Part shown: one piece after another, positions 12,066 through 22,450 of the stretch
How the letters are laid out: each line of letters begins with the position of its first letter
How positions within the stretch are numbered: position 1 is the stretch's first letter
Source of the DNA: Aedes albopictus
Lineage: Eukaryota; Arthropoda; Insecta; Diptera; Culicidae
Direction: 5' to 3'
Assembly: GCF_035046485.1 (NCBI RefSeq)
Contig: NC_085138.1
Span: 65,960,580 to 66,024,579, forward strand
DNA: 64,000 nt
Translations under genes and position numbers: made by a program
Notes under the pieces: generated by a model
Seen by the model: the letters and a program-made list of their open reading frames with translations, nothing else
Database searches by the model: none
Told to the model about the DNA's origin: nothing

Positions 12066-13369
12066 TTGATAATTTCATGACGAAGCTTGACTTTGAATAA
12101 TTGTACGATTCGTACTGATAAAACTTGTGGAGTAGTTAACTAGTTTCCCTGTATTCATATGGTTGACATATTAGTGGTCATGTACTAAAACTAACTAATT
12201 TTCTGTCATGATTCATCTACTTTCTGTTGAGACATAAAATTGTCTCTTATTTCCAAACAATTCATTATCCAGGATTGAAAACTTCTGAGCAGCTTCAAAC
12301 TTTCCTCGGATTATGACAAATAGGCTACATTAGCCTTCGCCATGGACGGGGTGGCATGAAATAAAAACGCAAAGAGATGTTAAACAGCATCAAAACTTTC
12401 CGCAAACTAAACACAACTTTTCGCGCCTCTCCTCCAACCATAAGAAAGAGAGCAAAATACACGTATAGATAACGAAAAAATATGACTGAAATCGGAGAGA
12501 GCAGCAGACTGGGCAAAAAAAAAGTTTTCTGAAAACTTCCCGGCAACTGATGCAGCACGCTGAGAGTACCTAAATCTTTTTCTGCAACAAATCCCCCCTG
12601 CATCCCGCTGGCGCTGGCTGCCTTAGTATACTTTAGTGGCGCACCGATTGTGAAAATACTGCGAAGGCCGGGTCTAAGGTGCAAGAGAGCAAGAGATGTG
12701 GAACATTATTTAAACAAAAGCCATCTTATCCTCGGGATGTTGCATTTGGAGTGTTGCTGGGGCGGCTGCTCAAGTGCGCCCTTTTCTGACACCATGCCAA
12801 GAAGCGTTAAGTGTGGAACCGACTTTGACTCCAGCACTCCAGCAGTAGGTACACACCGAGGAGGAAAGAAAACAATTTAGATTAAAAGTTTGATGTAATC
12901 TCGTTTTCAATTTAATTTTTATAATAATAGTAATTTAAAGTTTTCATTCCAAGTCCTTCGTCCGTCCCCGTCGTCGTCGTCAGTACTCCATCCTCGGCTA
13001 AGTAGTTTATGTAGATAATAGTGTTTTTTGTTCTGCTGGTTACTTTTCCGCTCGAGTGGGAAAAAGTGCCACCAGCCAGTCAGCCACCCAGTCAGTCGGT
13101 CAGCCGGGAGGCACACTGCGAGTTGCTGCTCCAGCACCTCGGATAAATGGCTATGAAAAATGCTTGAAAGTTTTGCGCCAACCTGCATGATGGCGGCGGC
13201 GGGATTTAAATAACTAATTGAAGAAAGTTGACCCGAGAGAACGACGTGCAGTTGGCACCACTGCTGGTTTTGTGAGAGAAAAAAAGTGGTGTGGGAAATT
13301 CACGTTGGCTTTTTTTTTCGATTTGAGGTACGATGCCGTATTAGAAAAGAATCTTACGCGGTGAAGAAA
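12066..13369. other. spacer, partly GC-rich, no gene recognised
   Basis: From about 12580 to 13260 the sequence is GC-richer and looks single-copy, with short frames on both strands (12650-12880 plus, 12919-13188 minus) that show no known domain. A regulatory or intronic conserved region is possible but unsupported. Confidence 0.4.
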
Positions 13370-13979
13370 AATCAACGCATCCAATCAAGGAGTGCTGTTA
13401 AGGATTTTTGTTTTTCTGAAAATCGCTGAATGAATCTCTGAAAGAATCCTCTGTGAAATATTTGTAAGAGCCCTTGGAGAAGTCTGGATATCTGGACGAA
13501 CTTTTTTTTTTTTTTTGATGATATCTTATTTTTTGATGATATCTTATTGAAACTATGAAGCAATTTGTAAATAAATCTTTGGATGATTTTGTGAAGGAAC
13601 CCTTGGAAGAATTTCTGAAGGAATCACAGCAAAAATTTCTGAAGGTATTCCTGATTGGTTCACTAAAGAAATCAATGAAGGTTTTCCGATAACTTTGGAA
13701 GAGAAAGCTCCGGAAGAATTTATTGAGAATCATTGAGAAATTTTGTTAAGCAATCTAAGGAGGTATATGGAAGATTTGCTAATGGAACCTTAGACTTATC
13801 TCTGAGAGAAAAATCCCTCAAAACTTTCTGAAAGCCACACAAGATAAATGTCTTCGCGGATTTTCTAGAAGTTTGTTGAGAAGCCTCTTAACCCTTTGGA
13901 GCCGGAGGGGTCATATACCACCCCATCATAGAAACGGCTGTATAAATTCACCCATTCGATAAAACAGAATATCTATTGT
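13370..13979. repeat. degenerate GAAGGAATTTCTGAA-type repeat and target of the I element
   Basis: The first 490 bases are diverged short-period repeat like that at 8800 and 22480. The last part (from about 13890) leads into the sequence GTCTTCGGCAAAGTT in which the I-clade retrotransposon inserted. Confidence 0.6.
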
Positions 13980-14289
13980 CTTCGGCAAAGTTTTTTTTTT
14001 TTTTTTTACTTAATCATTTATTTAAGGCTCATGCGCCAACAGGCATAACGGAGCTGAATTCAGTTAAAACTATTTACAATTTCATGTTTTTGTCTTATAA
14101 ACTATGTTAGTTTTGGGGAACCGAAAAACTCGCGGTTTGGTCGAGGTTAGGGGGGAACAAAAATATTTGAGGAAAGGATAGGGTGTTGGGGTTTTTCGTT
14201 GACACGTGACAGCTAAGTGTGGCGTATTGCTGCTGGTCAAACGTAGAGTGGACAAACAACCTGTAACGATACAAACAGACGATTTTCGA

Positions 14290-14380
14290 AGGGACACGAG
14301 GTGGACAAGTGGAGCAACAAGACTGGGTATATCAAACAAAGTCACGAGGTGGACAAGTGGAACAACAAGACGGGGATATC
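14290..14380 (-). repeat. 48-bp direct repeat in the I-element 3' end
   Basis: Two adjacent copies of a 48-base unit containing GAGGTGGACAAGTGGA and ACAAGAC start near 14296 and 14344. They differ at a few positions. The second copy reaches the end of ORF2, and the repeat is inside the element's 3' region. Confidence 0.75.
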
Positions 14381-17300
14381 AAACGAAGACTTCAGCTTGC
14401 TTCAAGAAGTCGTACACAAGCTTCATATACTCAAGATCAAGTTTACCCAACACATCTCTAATGTCTTCCTTTTCTGGTTTCCCTCGGGCCCTTAGGGATG
14501 CACATAAATCGGATCTGGCAATACCGTATTCGGGACATTCCCACACAACATGGTTGATATCTTGATAGCCTGCACCACAGCTACAACGATTGCTATCTGT
14601 GAGCCCTATTCGATAGAAATGCGAGCCCAGAGAGTAGTGATTGGACATAAGTCGACACATTATCTTGATAAAATCTCGACCCATATCCAACCCCTTGAAC
14701 CACGCCGTCTTCGATACCTGTGGGAGAATTGAATGTAACCACCTGCCCAACTCTCCTGCATCCCATTTTTGTTGCCAACTGACCAAGGCATGCTGACGAG
14801 CAATCGAAAAAAATTCATTAAAGACGATATGACGCTCATAAATATCGCCTTCCATAGCGCCCACCTTGGCGAGTGAGTCCGCTTTCTCATTGCCCGGGAT
14901 CGAGCAATGCGAAGGGACCCAAACCAAGGTGATGTTATATGCTTGATTCGATAGAGCACTCAAAAATGATCGTATTTCGCTTAGGAAATACGTGGAGTGC
15001 TTTACCGGCCTCATTGAACGAATAGCCTCAATTGAACTGAGGCTATCCGTGAAAATGAAATATTGATCAGAGGGAAGAGAGGCGATTCGCTCTAATGCGT
15101 AGTGTATAGCCGCTAATTCTGCGACATATACTGAGCAAGGACTTTGAAGTTTATAGGCGGCGCTATGAAGCTCATTAAATACACCAAATCCAGTGGAATC
15201 ATTTGTTTTTGACCCGTCAGTGAAAAACCTTCTGTCACAACTGATATGACCAAACTTGCTTGCAAAAATTTTTGGAATGTGCTCCGATTGGAGCGGATCT
15301 GGGATTCCACGGATTTCTTGCATCATGGTCAGATCAAAACCTATAGTGGAATTGGAGAAGTCTGGGAAGCAATCGCGGTTGGGAACGTTCAATGAAGGGT
15401 GAACCTCCAGAGTCATGTACGAGTAGTACACTGTCATAAACTTTGTTTGATGAATTCGTTCGATCAGCTTCTCAAAGTTTTCAATTACCAATGGATTCAG
15501 CACCTCACAGCGGATGAGGAACCTTAACGACAATTCCACGAAACGATCTGATAAAGGGAGTACTGCTGCTAGTACCTCCATACTCATTGTGTGCGTCGAG
15601 TTCATGCAGCCTAACGCGATCCGAAGACAACGATACTGGATACGCTCTAGCTTCAGGATGTGTGTTTTCGCGGCGGACTGAAAGCAAAAGCTACCGTATT
15701 CGAGAACCGACAGTATCGTTGTACGATAAAGCTTTATCAGATCTTCCGGGTGGGCTCCCCACCATGTTCCGGTGAGTGTACGCATGAAGTTGATTCGTTT
15801 TTGGCACTTCTGATACAGATAATTAATGTGCTTTCCCCAGGTGCCTTTAGAGTCGAACCAGACCCCTAGATACATATGTGAAAGAGCTTGAGAGAGTTCC
15901 TTACCCAAAAATTGAAGCTCTAGATCGGCTGGATCTCGCTTCCTAGAAAAGACAACTAACTCAGTTTTCTCCGGAGAGAATTCGATACCCAGCTTTACAG
16001 CCCAAGCAGACAAATTGTCCAGAGTATCTTGCAATGGTCCTTGCAGAGCTTCCGCCTCTGGTCCGGTGATAGAAACCACGGCGTCATCCGCAAGCTGTCT
16101 TAACGTGCAATTTTCCACGAGACATTCGTCGATATCTCTGACGTAAAAATTGTAAAGAAGAGGGCTTAAGCATGAGCCCTGGGGGAGACCCATGTAACTA
16201 ATTCGTGAAGTTGCCGAGGTTCCATGAGAGAAAAACATGTGCTTCTCAGACAACAAGTTGTACAAGTAGTTGTTTAAAATCGGAGAAAGCCCACAATCGT
16301 GGAGTTTGTCTGAAAGGACATCAACGCAAACTGCATCAAAAGCCCCCTTAATATCCAAAAATACTGAACCCATTTGCTCTTTCTGAGCGTAGGCCAGTTG
16401 AATTTCTGTAGAAAGCAGCGCCAGACAATCGCTCGTTCCCTTGCCTCTGCGGAAACCGAATTGAGTATCTGAAAGAAGGCCTTTCGATTCAACCCATGTG
16501 TCGAGCCGATGGAGAATCATCTTCTCTAGCAGCTTCCGTAAGCACGGCAACATCGCAATAGGACGGTACGAGTTGTGATCCGACGCGGGCTTCCCGGGCT
16601 TTTGAATGGCGATAACCCTCACTCGTCTCCAGTCATCCGGAACAGTGTTGCTTTCCAAGAATATATTGAACAAATTCAACAAGCGCCTCTTCGCGACGTC
16701 TGGGAGGCTTTTGAGCAAGTTGAACTTTATTCTATCCATTCCTGGGGCAGAGTTGTTACATGATAGAAGCGCGAGAGAGAATTCTAGCATCGAAAAGGGT
16801 GAATCCATCGCATTCCTTTCGGGTGGATAACGACGAATATTCGCTTGTACTTGGACCGAATCCGGACAGACTTTCTTTGCGAAATCGAAAATCCATCGAG
16901 GCGAGCTTTCTCGATCCTCATTTACTGATACCGCGTTGCGCATTCTCCTTCCCACCGTCCAGAGAGTCCGCATTGACGTCTCCCGCGATAAGCCGTTGAC
17001 GAAATTCCTCCAATAACCACGTTTTTTCGCCTTTACGAGGTTCTTGAAAATCTCGTCAAGAGAGGAATACCGCTCGTAGTTCTTCCGTGTACCGCGCTTC
17101 CGATATATTTTAAACGCGGCGGACCTATCGCGATAGGCTCCGGTACAATCTTCATCCCACCACAGTGTGGGGGGTCTTCGCCGTATCGAAGTTCCCGGAA
17201 CCGGCCTACGCTGCGCTTGAAGAGCACTTTCGACGATTAACCCGGACAAGAATTGGTATTCTTCCTGCGGCGGAAGAACGTCAACCGACTGCTCGCCCTC

Positions 17301-18083
17301 TGAGACCAATTCAGCATATTTGCCCCAGTCGATATGCTTCGTAAGGTCATACGCGACGTCGATCTGGCGAGCCTGACACGAATCATTGGTAACTGAAATT
17401 TTGATTGGCAGATGATCACTACCATGGGGATCCTGTATTACATTCCACGTGCAATCCAATGATAGTGAATTCGAACATATTGAGAGGTCTAACATGCTTG
17501 GAGGATCTGGAGGTTTAATTCGCGTTGCTTCCCCGGAGTTCAAAATTGTCAAGTTGAAATAGTCGCAGAGGTCATATATCAGGGTTGCGCGATTGTCGTC
17601 CTTCGGAGACCCCCAGGCTGTTCCGTGTGCATTAAAATCTCCTAGGATCAACCAAGGCGCAGGCATAGCACAGCATATTTCCGCAAGATCTCTTCGAGAT
17701 ACTCTAGCGCTGGGCGGTATGTACACACTGGCTACACTGAAACTTTTACCTTTTATAGTAACGTGACTTGCAACTATTTCAGTGTCGTTCATCGGGGGGA
17801 AATCAATTCTATAAAATGAATGGAGCTTTTTGATCCCCAAGATCACCCCTCCATATCCATCCCTTCGATCACAACGAATAATATTAAAATCGTGGAAGGA
17901 GATATCTTTATCGGAAGTAAGCCATGTTTCACTAAGCGCAAATATGTCACAACGTGTTCTGTGAACTAAAAATTTGAAAGCATCCATGTTTTTAATTAAG
18001 CTTCTACAATTCCACTGTAGGACTTCTATCATATCTCCGACCTCACTGGACAAATTAGCCATCGAAAGATATGAAAGATTCAA
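14379..18083 (-). CDS. I-clade ORF2: endonuclease, reverse transcriptase, RNase H
   Basis: An uninterrupted 1234-residue polyprotein that would nick the target and copy element RNA in place. The N-terminal apurinic-type endonuclease is marked by LGDFNAHGTAW (about 147-157) and GSDHLP (about 220). The reverse transcriptase follows from about 440: SYRPIAMLPC (about 505), FLDIKGAFDAV (about 575), MGLPQGSCLSPLLYN (about 631) and the catalytic LADD (about 664). RNase H carries FFTDGS (about 954), AELAA (about 989), FTDSLSS (about 1013) and EKADSLAK (about 1070), so all four acidic residues appear present. A terminal CCHC-like motif, CSCG then H and C, lies near 1180. The start overlaps the end of ORF1 by 29 bp in another frame. 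A later in-frame Met gives MANLSSEVGD, so the exact start is uncertain. No stop or frameshift is seen. Confidence 0.95.
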   Translation of the reverse strand: MNLSYLSMANLSSEVGDMIEVLQWNCRSLIKNMDAFKFLVHRTRCDIFALSETWLTSDKDISFHDFNIIRCDRRDGYGGVILGIKKLHSFYRIDFPPMNDTEIVASHVTIKGKSFSVASVYIPPSARVSRRDLAEICCAMPAPWLILGDFNAHGTAWGSPKDDNRATLIYDLCDYFNLTILNSGEATRIKPPDPPSMLDLSICSNSLSLDCTWNVIQDPHGSDHLPIKISVTNDSCQARQIDVAYDLTKHIDWGKYAELVSEGEQSVDVLPPQEEYQFLSGLIVESALQAQRRPVPGTSIRRRPPTLWWDEDCTGAYRDRSAAFKIYRKRGTRKNYERYSSLDEIFKNLVKAKKRGYWRNFVNGLSRETSMRTLWTVGRRMRNAVSVNEDRESSPRWIFDFAKKVCPDSVQVQANIRRYPPERNAMDSPFSMLEFSLALLSCNNSAPGMDRIKFNLLKSLPDVAKRRLLNLFNIFLESNTVPDDWRRVRVIAIQKPGKPASDHNSYRPIAMLPCLRKLLEKMILHRLDTWVESKGLLSDTQFGFRRGKGTSDCLALLSTEIQLAYAQKEQMGSVFLDIKGAFDAVCVDVLSDKLHDCGLSPILNNYLYNLLSEKHMFFSHGTSATSRISYMGLPQGSCLSPLLYNFYVRDIDECLVENCTLRQLADDAVVSITGPEAEALQGPLQDTLDNLSAWAVKLGIEFSPEKTELVVFSRKRDPADLELQFLGKELSQALSHMYLGVWFDSKGTWGKHINYLYQKCQKRINFMRTLTGTWWGAHPEDLIKLYRTTILSVLEYGSFCFQSAAKTHILKLERIQYRCLRIALGCMNSTHTMSMEVLAAVLPLSDRFVELSLRFLIRCEVLNPLVIENFEKLIERIHQTKFMTVYYSYMTLEVHPSLNVPNRDCFPDFSNSTIGFDLTMMQEIRGIPDPLQSEHIPKIFASKFGHISCDRRFFTDGSKTNDSTGFGVFNELHSAAYKLQSPCSVYVAELAAIHYALERIASLPSDQYFIFTDSLSSIEAIRSMRPVKHSTYFLSEIRSFLSALSNQAYNITLVWVPSHCSIPGNEKADSLAKVGAMEGDIYERHIVFNEFFSIARQHALVSWQQKWDAGELGRWLHSILPQVSKTAWFKGLDMGRDFIKIMCRLMSNHYSLGSHFYRIGLTDSNRCSCGAGYQDINHVVWECPEYGIARSDLCASLRARGKPEKEDIRDVLGKLDLEYMKLVYDFLKQAEVFV

Positions 18084-19302
18084 GAATCGGCCAGTTTGAA
18101 GCCAGTTGCTTCAGAAGAGGTTTCACAAAAGGAAGTGCTATGTTTATTAAACTTCTTATAGCGGGTGAGATATTCAAAGTTTCGAAGATGATATCCACTA
18201 TCCCAGAAAGAGTCAATTTTCCAGAAAGGTCGACTGGATTCTGCCGACGTTCCTGTTGACTAGGTTGTTGGGTTTCTGGGCGAAAAACTGGAGCAACTGG
18301 GGTTTTAGATGCTCCCGGAAGTGACGGAAAATCTCCAGCCGAAAATTTGAAACCTGGAGGCGATACCTTTTTGGTGTCTCCGCCCCTTCTTGATTTTACC
18401 AGAGGGGTTTGAAGAGCTGGTTGAGCAACAGGAACGCTTTGAGAAGCTCGCTGTTGCATGTGCCGTTTTGCAACAGCTCGCTTCCTTTTCGTCCCTGTCT
18501 CAATTATAGTGTACTCTACACCACCCTCAGAGTCAGAACCTTGGTCGTTATCCGGCAGGGCTGCATAAATATTAGTACTAGTGGAAGGTTGGGCTAATGA
18601 AACAGCAGCCGGGGCGATCTTTTTCAGCATTTCTGCATAAGATCGCCTTGACCGCTGTTTTAAGGAGTTTATGGAATGTTTCTCCCGCTCTACGTACTTC
18701 GGGCATGCACTGAGCTCGTGGGGAGGAGATTCGCCACAAGTGGCACATTTTGGCTCCGTATTGCAGGAGCCCTCCGCGTGTTGTTCACCACACATACTGC
18801 AACGTGGTTTATTGCAACAGTAAAGTGCGGTGTGGCCCAACTGCTGACATTTTGCACAGTGCACCTTCGGTTCGTAGAGACGAACAGGTAGTCGAAGAAG
18901 CCCAACCACGAGAACGCTCGGAAGAGCGGAGCCGGAGAAGGTCACCCGGAAAGAGTTGGACGGTTGTTTTGAGCCGTCAGATTGTGCCTTGTTCATTTGA
19001 ACGGCCTCAAGTACTGGAACCAGTGGGACGGCACGATTTTTAAACCCACCAGCTCCAGACATGATTGCAGCACAGGTTAAATCATTGTCGGTGACCACTC
19101 CGTAGCACTCTACCTCGTGACTAGGCAGGTATACTTTAAATTCCCGCGAAAAGAGTTCAAAGTTTGCAATCTTGTTCGCTTGTTCGCGGTCACTTACCGT
19201 AACACGCAGCTTGTCACGGCTGGGTGAGTCTATCTCCAGAACCCCACGAAACGATTTTGCCAGATCATTTGCGATTTGTAATTTGTTTAATTTTTTTTCC
19301 AT
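18055..19302 (-). CDS. I-clade ORF1 (gag-like), main part with three zinc knuckles
   Basis: A nucleic-acid-binding protein that coats the element RNA. The 415-residue frame has three CCHC knuckles in a row: CAKCQQLGHTALYC, CSMCGEQHAEGSC and CATCGESPPHELSAC. They are preceded by a region like other I-type ORF1 proteins (FRGVLEIDSPSRDKLRV) and followed by a low-complexity linker and a hydrophobic C-terminus. The Met at the start (MEKKLNKL) is probably not the true start. It lies in the middle of the original ORF1, just after a frameshift at a run of eight A (about 19295, minus strand). The upstream part is in 19265-19696. Its end overlaps the ORF2 start. Confidence 0.85.
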   Translation of the reverse strand: MEKKLNKLQIANDLAKSFRGVLEIDSPSRDKLRVTVSDREQANKIANFELFSREFKVYLPSHEVECYGVVTDNDLTCAAIMSGAGGFKNRAVPLVPVLEAVQMNKAQSDGSKQPSNSFRVTFSGSALPSVLVVGLLRLPVRLYEPKVHCAKCQQLGHTALYCCNKPRCSMCGEQHAEGSCNTEPKCATCGESPPHELSACPKYVEREKHSINSLKQRSRRSYAEMLKKIAPAAVSLAQPSTSTNIYAALPDNDQGSDSEGGVEYTIIETGTKRKRAVAKRHMQQRASQSVPVAQPALQTPLVKSRRGGDTKKVSPPGFKFSAGDFPSLPGASKTPVAPVFRPETQQPSQQERRQNPVDLSGKLTLSGIVDIIFETLNISPAIRSLINIALPFVKPLLKQLASNWPILESFISFDG

Positions 19303-19696
19303 TCGGTTTGGGCCGAAAGAAAACCAGAAAGGGACCCTTAGATCCGGGTGGATAAACTTTCGTGCGGGGGCTCACCGGGTTAGAAGAAGATCCAGGGACA
19401 GAGGAGAATACAGGTGGCTGAGAGGAAATACAAGGCTGAGATAAATTTGTAGCCAAGGGAGTTTTTACCATAGGCTGGGACCGTGTTTCTTTCACCAAAG
19501 AACTAATTGGAACAATTCCGGAAGAAACAACACAACGTACATGGGGAACCCCTGGATCGTTTTCATGATCGCCAGTCTCCATGGCATCAGAATTCTGAAT
19601 TTGTTCTATTGAAATAGTGGACAGACCAGAGCCTGTCTCATCATCGGATGAAATTACGAGATCCGGTGAACCCCCACCAGTGTCATTCGTTTCCAT
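19265..19696 (-). CDS. I-clade ORF1, N-terminal part cut off by a frameshift
   Basis: A 143-residue frame starting METNDTGG, rich in Ser, Pro and acidic residues. It ends shortly after a run of eight A on the minus strand. At that run the frame FRPKPNGKK could pass into LNKLQIANDL of the main ORF1 part if one A were absent. The whole ORF1 would then be about 546 residues. I read this as a one-base insertion in this copy. Slippage at the A run during transcription or translation is the alternative. Confidence 0.8.
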   Translation of the reverse strand: METNDTGGGSPDLVISSDDETGSGLSTISIEQIQNSDAMETGDHENDPGVPHVRCVVSSGIVPISSLVKETRSQPMVKTPLATNLSQPCISSQPPVFSSVPGSSSNPVSPRTKVYPPGSKGPFLVFFRPKPNGKKIKQITNRK

Positions 19697-20582
19697 GCAG
19701 GCCTATTTTATTATACCTTATGCCAGATAATGGCAATAAAAACCAATATAAGAACAAATATAACCAACCAGATGTTCAATATAAAGTTAAACCGGGAGAA
19801 CGAGAAAAAAAAACACCAATCCAAAAAAAAATCGTTTACCAACTTAAATATCTATAAAAAAAAAATATTGAAAGAAAAAAAAAGAAAAACAAAAAAAAAA
19901 ACAAAGAAAGAGAAGGATAGCAACTAAAAAAAAATAATTCGAAGACGTGGTCCTACCTGAATTCAACCAATAGTCCTACGTCGAAAAAAACAACCAAGTC
20001 AAAAAAGCAAAAAAAAAAACACAGAAAAAAGGTTTTTTGAACCACTGTGGTAGGAATGCGGCAGAGCAAAACAGAGTCTAACCAAAAAAAGTACTTTCAA
20101 CACCAGTTCTAATATGAAGTAAAGTGATATCGGGAAAAAGGGCAAGAAAAAGAAAAAAAAAACTTATAGAAAAAGGATAGCAACTTCAAAAAAATCAATT
20201 CAATGTTTGTATCTACTTAAATACTAATATAATATAAGAAAATATTGAAAAAAAAAACAAAAAAAATCAAAGAATAGAAAGGATAGCAACTCAAAAAAAA
20301 AACTTAAAACTAAAAAAATAGTGCGATATAATGGGCCGTGAACCGGGAGGAACTACTGTACCATCGAACTCTAATCGAAATAAAATTATTACTGCGAGCT
20401 AGACGGTGGACTGGGAAACAATAGAGCGGCAAAAAAGATACAAGATACTCAACTGGTCTGTGCACAGCCTTTGTATACCTATATGTAGGTAGGTGGCTGT
20501 TTGTGACGATGGCTTAGGCTGCTGCTGCTGCTGTTTTGCGCTGCTGACCTTTGTCGTCGACCTTCTCGCTTCGTCGTTACCG

Positions 20583-20613
<31 letters not shown>

Positions 20614-20862
20614 GCGCCGTTTATTATGTGGCAATTATGCTTGCCTGATGTGGGTTAAAGCTGTACGAGCTACTTATGCAGCACGCTTCCCAAATCGGAA
20701 GGATTCGCCTTGCGGCACTACACTCCGCACTAGTAGGAAAACTAATGATATAAAAAAAACCTCAGCTCGAGGGGCAAAAAAAACTCTACTAATAACGAAT
20801 GCTACCGCGCGAAGAGAAACGGACATTCACATCCGACTCGTTCCAAAAACCGACAGGGAATG
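19697..20862 (-). other. 5' leader of the I-clade element
   Basis: About 1.17 kb upstream of ORF1 in element orientation. The ORF1-proximal part (about 19760-20340) is extremely A-rich on the plus strand, with GGATAGCAACT recurring near 19915, 20167 and 20282. The distal part is GC-rich with CTG and CGT trinucleotide runs. I-type elements usually carry an internal promoter at the very 5' end; the start here reads CATTCCCTGTCGG on the minus strand. The element's own frame on the other strand (20612-20887) is not a known protein. Confidence 0.7.
20582..20614. repeat. (CGT)n microsatellite
   Basis: About 10-11 CGT units in the 5' leader of the I-clade element. Confidence 0.9.
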
Positions 20863-21001
20863 CTTCGGCAAAGTTGTTGCAAGTTGAGTCTTCTATTAGG
20901 GAAAAATGAGATTATTTGTGTTTGGCACTTTATTGAAAACCTAGGACATCCTGAACACCTTGAAATTAAAAAAAAAACAAATAATTGACATACCAGTTGT
21001 T

Positions 21002-21450
21002 TTTTTTTTATTCTTCAACCACTTAACCTAATTTACAGCTCTTTTGTCCACTGGGGCACTGCGTGAGCGATTCCAATTGGCGGCTGCACTTACACTTTGT
21101 ACAGCGCCTAAATGTATTCTATTTTAAATCCATTAATTCTAATTCGAACTGGTAGCCTTTTGCGCTGCTGTCACTTCTTCTACCCTGTCCATGGTAGAAT
21201 GATGAGCACGATGTTGCTGTGTAATTTTTGTTTCATTTCCAGTCCGATTGGGGGTCCATTGTGAGTTGCCGTTAGCCGATATCCAAGTTTCCGGTTCCGT
21301 TAGAGCATATGCTCAGAAGAGGGTCAGGTGTCAGCCGCTCTCGGGGGGAAGAGCAACTGACGAAAAATTGCAAGTGCCGGGGCTGGGATCGAACCCATGA
21401 CCATCCACTTATGAAGTGAACGTGTAGCCACTACGCTACGGGCCCCGGCA
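21002..21450 (-). mobile_element. full-length SINE with tRNA-Met-like head and 14-bp TSD
   Basis: A 449-bp element on the minus strand, bounded by an exact 14-bp duplication, ACATACCAGTTGTT (20988-21001 and 21451-21464). Its 5' head (21376-21449) folds as a tRNA. The unrelated body follows, and the 3' end is a short A tail (T run at 21001-21009 on the plus strand). It is noncoding and depends on a LINE for movement. Confidence 0.93.
21376..21449 (-). tRNA. tRNA-Met-like head of the SINE (not an independent gene)
   Basis: The 74 bases on the minus strand give a perfect 7-bp acceptor stem (GCCGGGG with CCCCGGC), a D-arm region GTAGCGTAGTGGC serving as A-box, an anticodon loop TTCATAA with anticodon CAT, and a T-arm with GGGTTCGATCCC serving as B-box. 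Because it is fused to the SINE body and sits inside that element's TSDs, I treat it as a Pol III promoter module, not a translation tRNA. Confidence 0.8.
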
Positions 21451-21489
21451 ACATACCAGTTGTTCTAAAAGGTGTTTTATATTCTGGTA

Positions 21490-22450
21490 TGTTCTAGGTG
21501 TTCCAAACTGTCCTGTAGTGAAGTCCTTCAAATCTTCAAATAATTTTATGTATTTCCGCCACAAATAATAGCATTGCATTACCTACTGGGATCCGTGAAG
21601 CTCTTGACACTATAGGGATATTCCAGGTCATCCATACTTCCTTAGAGTTCGGAACTTCAGGTCTACGCTCGAAACACTAGCCATATATGTTATAAAGAGT
21701 AGCGTTGCACAATCAACCGCAGTTACTGGAGCAACCTGAAGTCTACTAGCTTATTATAAACCTTTGAGACTTTCAGGGTCGTCCAAACTGTTCTTTAATG
21801 AAGTCCTTTAAATCTACAAAAAAAAAACTTTATGTGTTTTCGCAATAAATAATAGCATAACATTATCTGCTGAGATCCGTGAATCTCAAATGCCATTTAG
21901 AGACACTATTGCGAATGTTCTAGGTCAGTCGGACTATCTTTGAGTTCAGAACTTCAGGTCTACTCTCGTTACATCAGCTATATCTGACATACTGAGTAAC
22001 GTTTCATAATCAATCACGGTGACTGTACCAACCTGAAGTGTACTATGTATTTTTATGAACCATTGAGATACTGAGGGTCGTCCAAACTATCCTGAAGTTT
22101 AGTTCTTGATAGTAACAGTAGTTATTCTCACAATGAAGAAGTTACCGTAACACCCGTAGACTTTGTGATCTTAACTCAAGAATAGTTTGGATGACCTAGG
22201 ATATCCCGACTGCTCTGATACCGTCTATTGAACTTTCAGAAGACTTACTGGACATGATAGATTACAAATTGTAGCTTTGTATAACGAAAGAAGTTACCGT
22301 TACACCCGTTGACTTTAGGATCTTTCAGACGACTCACTGGATATGACAGATTACAAATCGTAGCTTTGAATAATGAAAGAAGTTATCGTTAAACCCTTAG
22401 ACTTAAGGACCTAAACTCAAGAAAAGTTTGGATGACCTAGGATATCCAGA
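21490..22450. repeat. tandem repeat of about 280-300 bp with diverged copies
   Basis: The phrase CCAAACTG followed by AGTCCTT recurs at about 21502 and 21783, with a weaker version at 22082, giving a period near 280-300. Shared internal landmarks are AACTTCAGGTCTAC and AATAATAGCAT. From about 22130 a second unit appears (AGAAGTTACCGT at about 22137 and 22289, a variant at about 22380). It also includes the reverse complement of the first unit's CATCCAAACT phrase. Confidence 0.65.

Larger units (their letters stand above)
13993..20862 (-). mobile_element. I-clade non-LTR retrotransposon, apparently full length
   Basis: The 6870-bp element lies on the minus strand. It is bounded by an exact 13-bp target duplication, CTTCGGCAAAGTT, at 13980-13992 and 20863-20875. 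The 3' end is a poly-T run at 13991-14007, which is poly-A in element orientation. The order in element direction is: 5' leader (20862-19697), ORF1 with zinc knuckles (broken by one base), ORF2 with endonuclease, reverse transcriptase and RNase H, and a 3' UTR of about 390 bp. RNase H together with a three-knuckle ORF1 places it in the I group (mosquito I-like elements are known). Only one disabling change is visible, so the insertion looks young. Confidence 0.92.

Noticed and set aside
20612..20887. 91-codon plus-strand frame
   Set aside because: It runs through the 5' leader of the I-clade element and across its target duplication.
21376..21449. Independent tRNA-Met gene
   Set aside because: It is fused to a SINE body and enclosed by that SINE's 14-bp target duplication.
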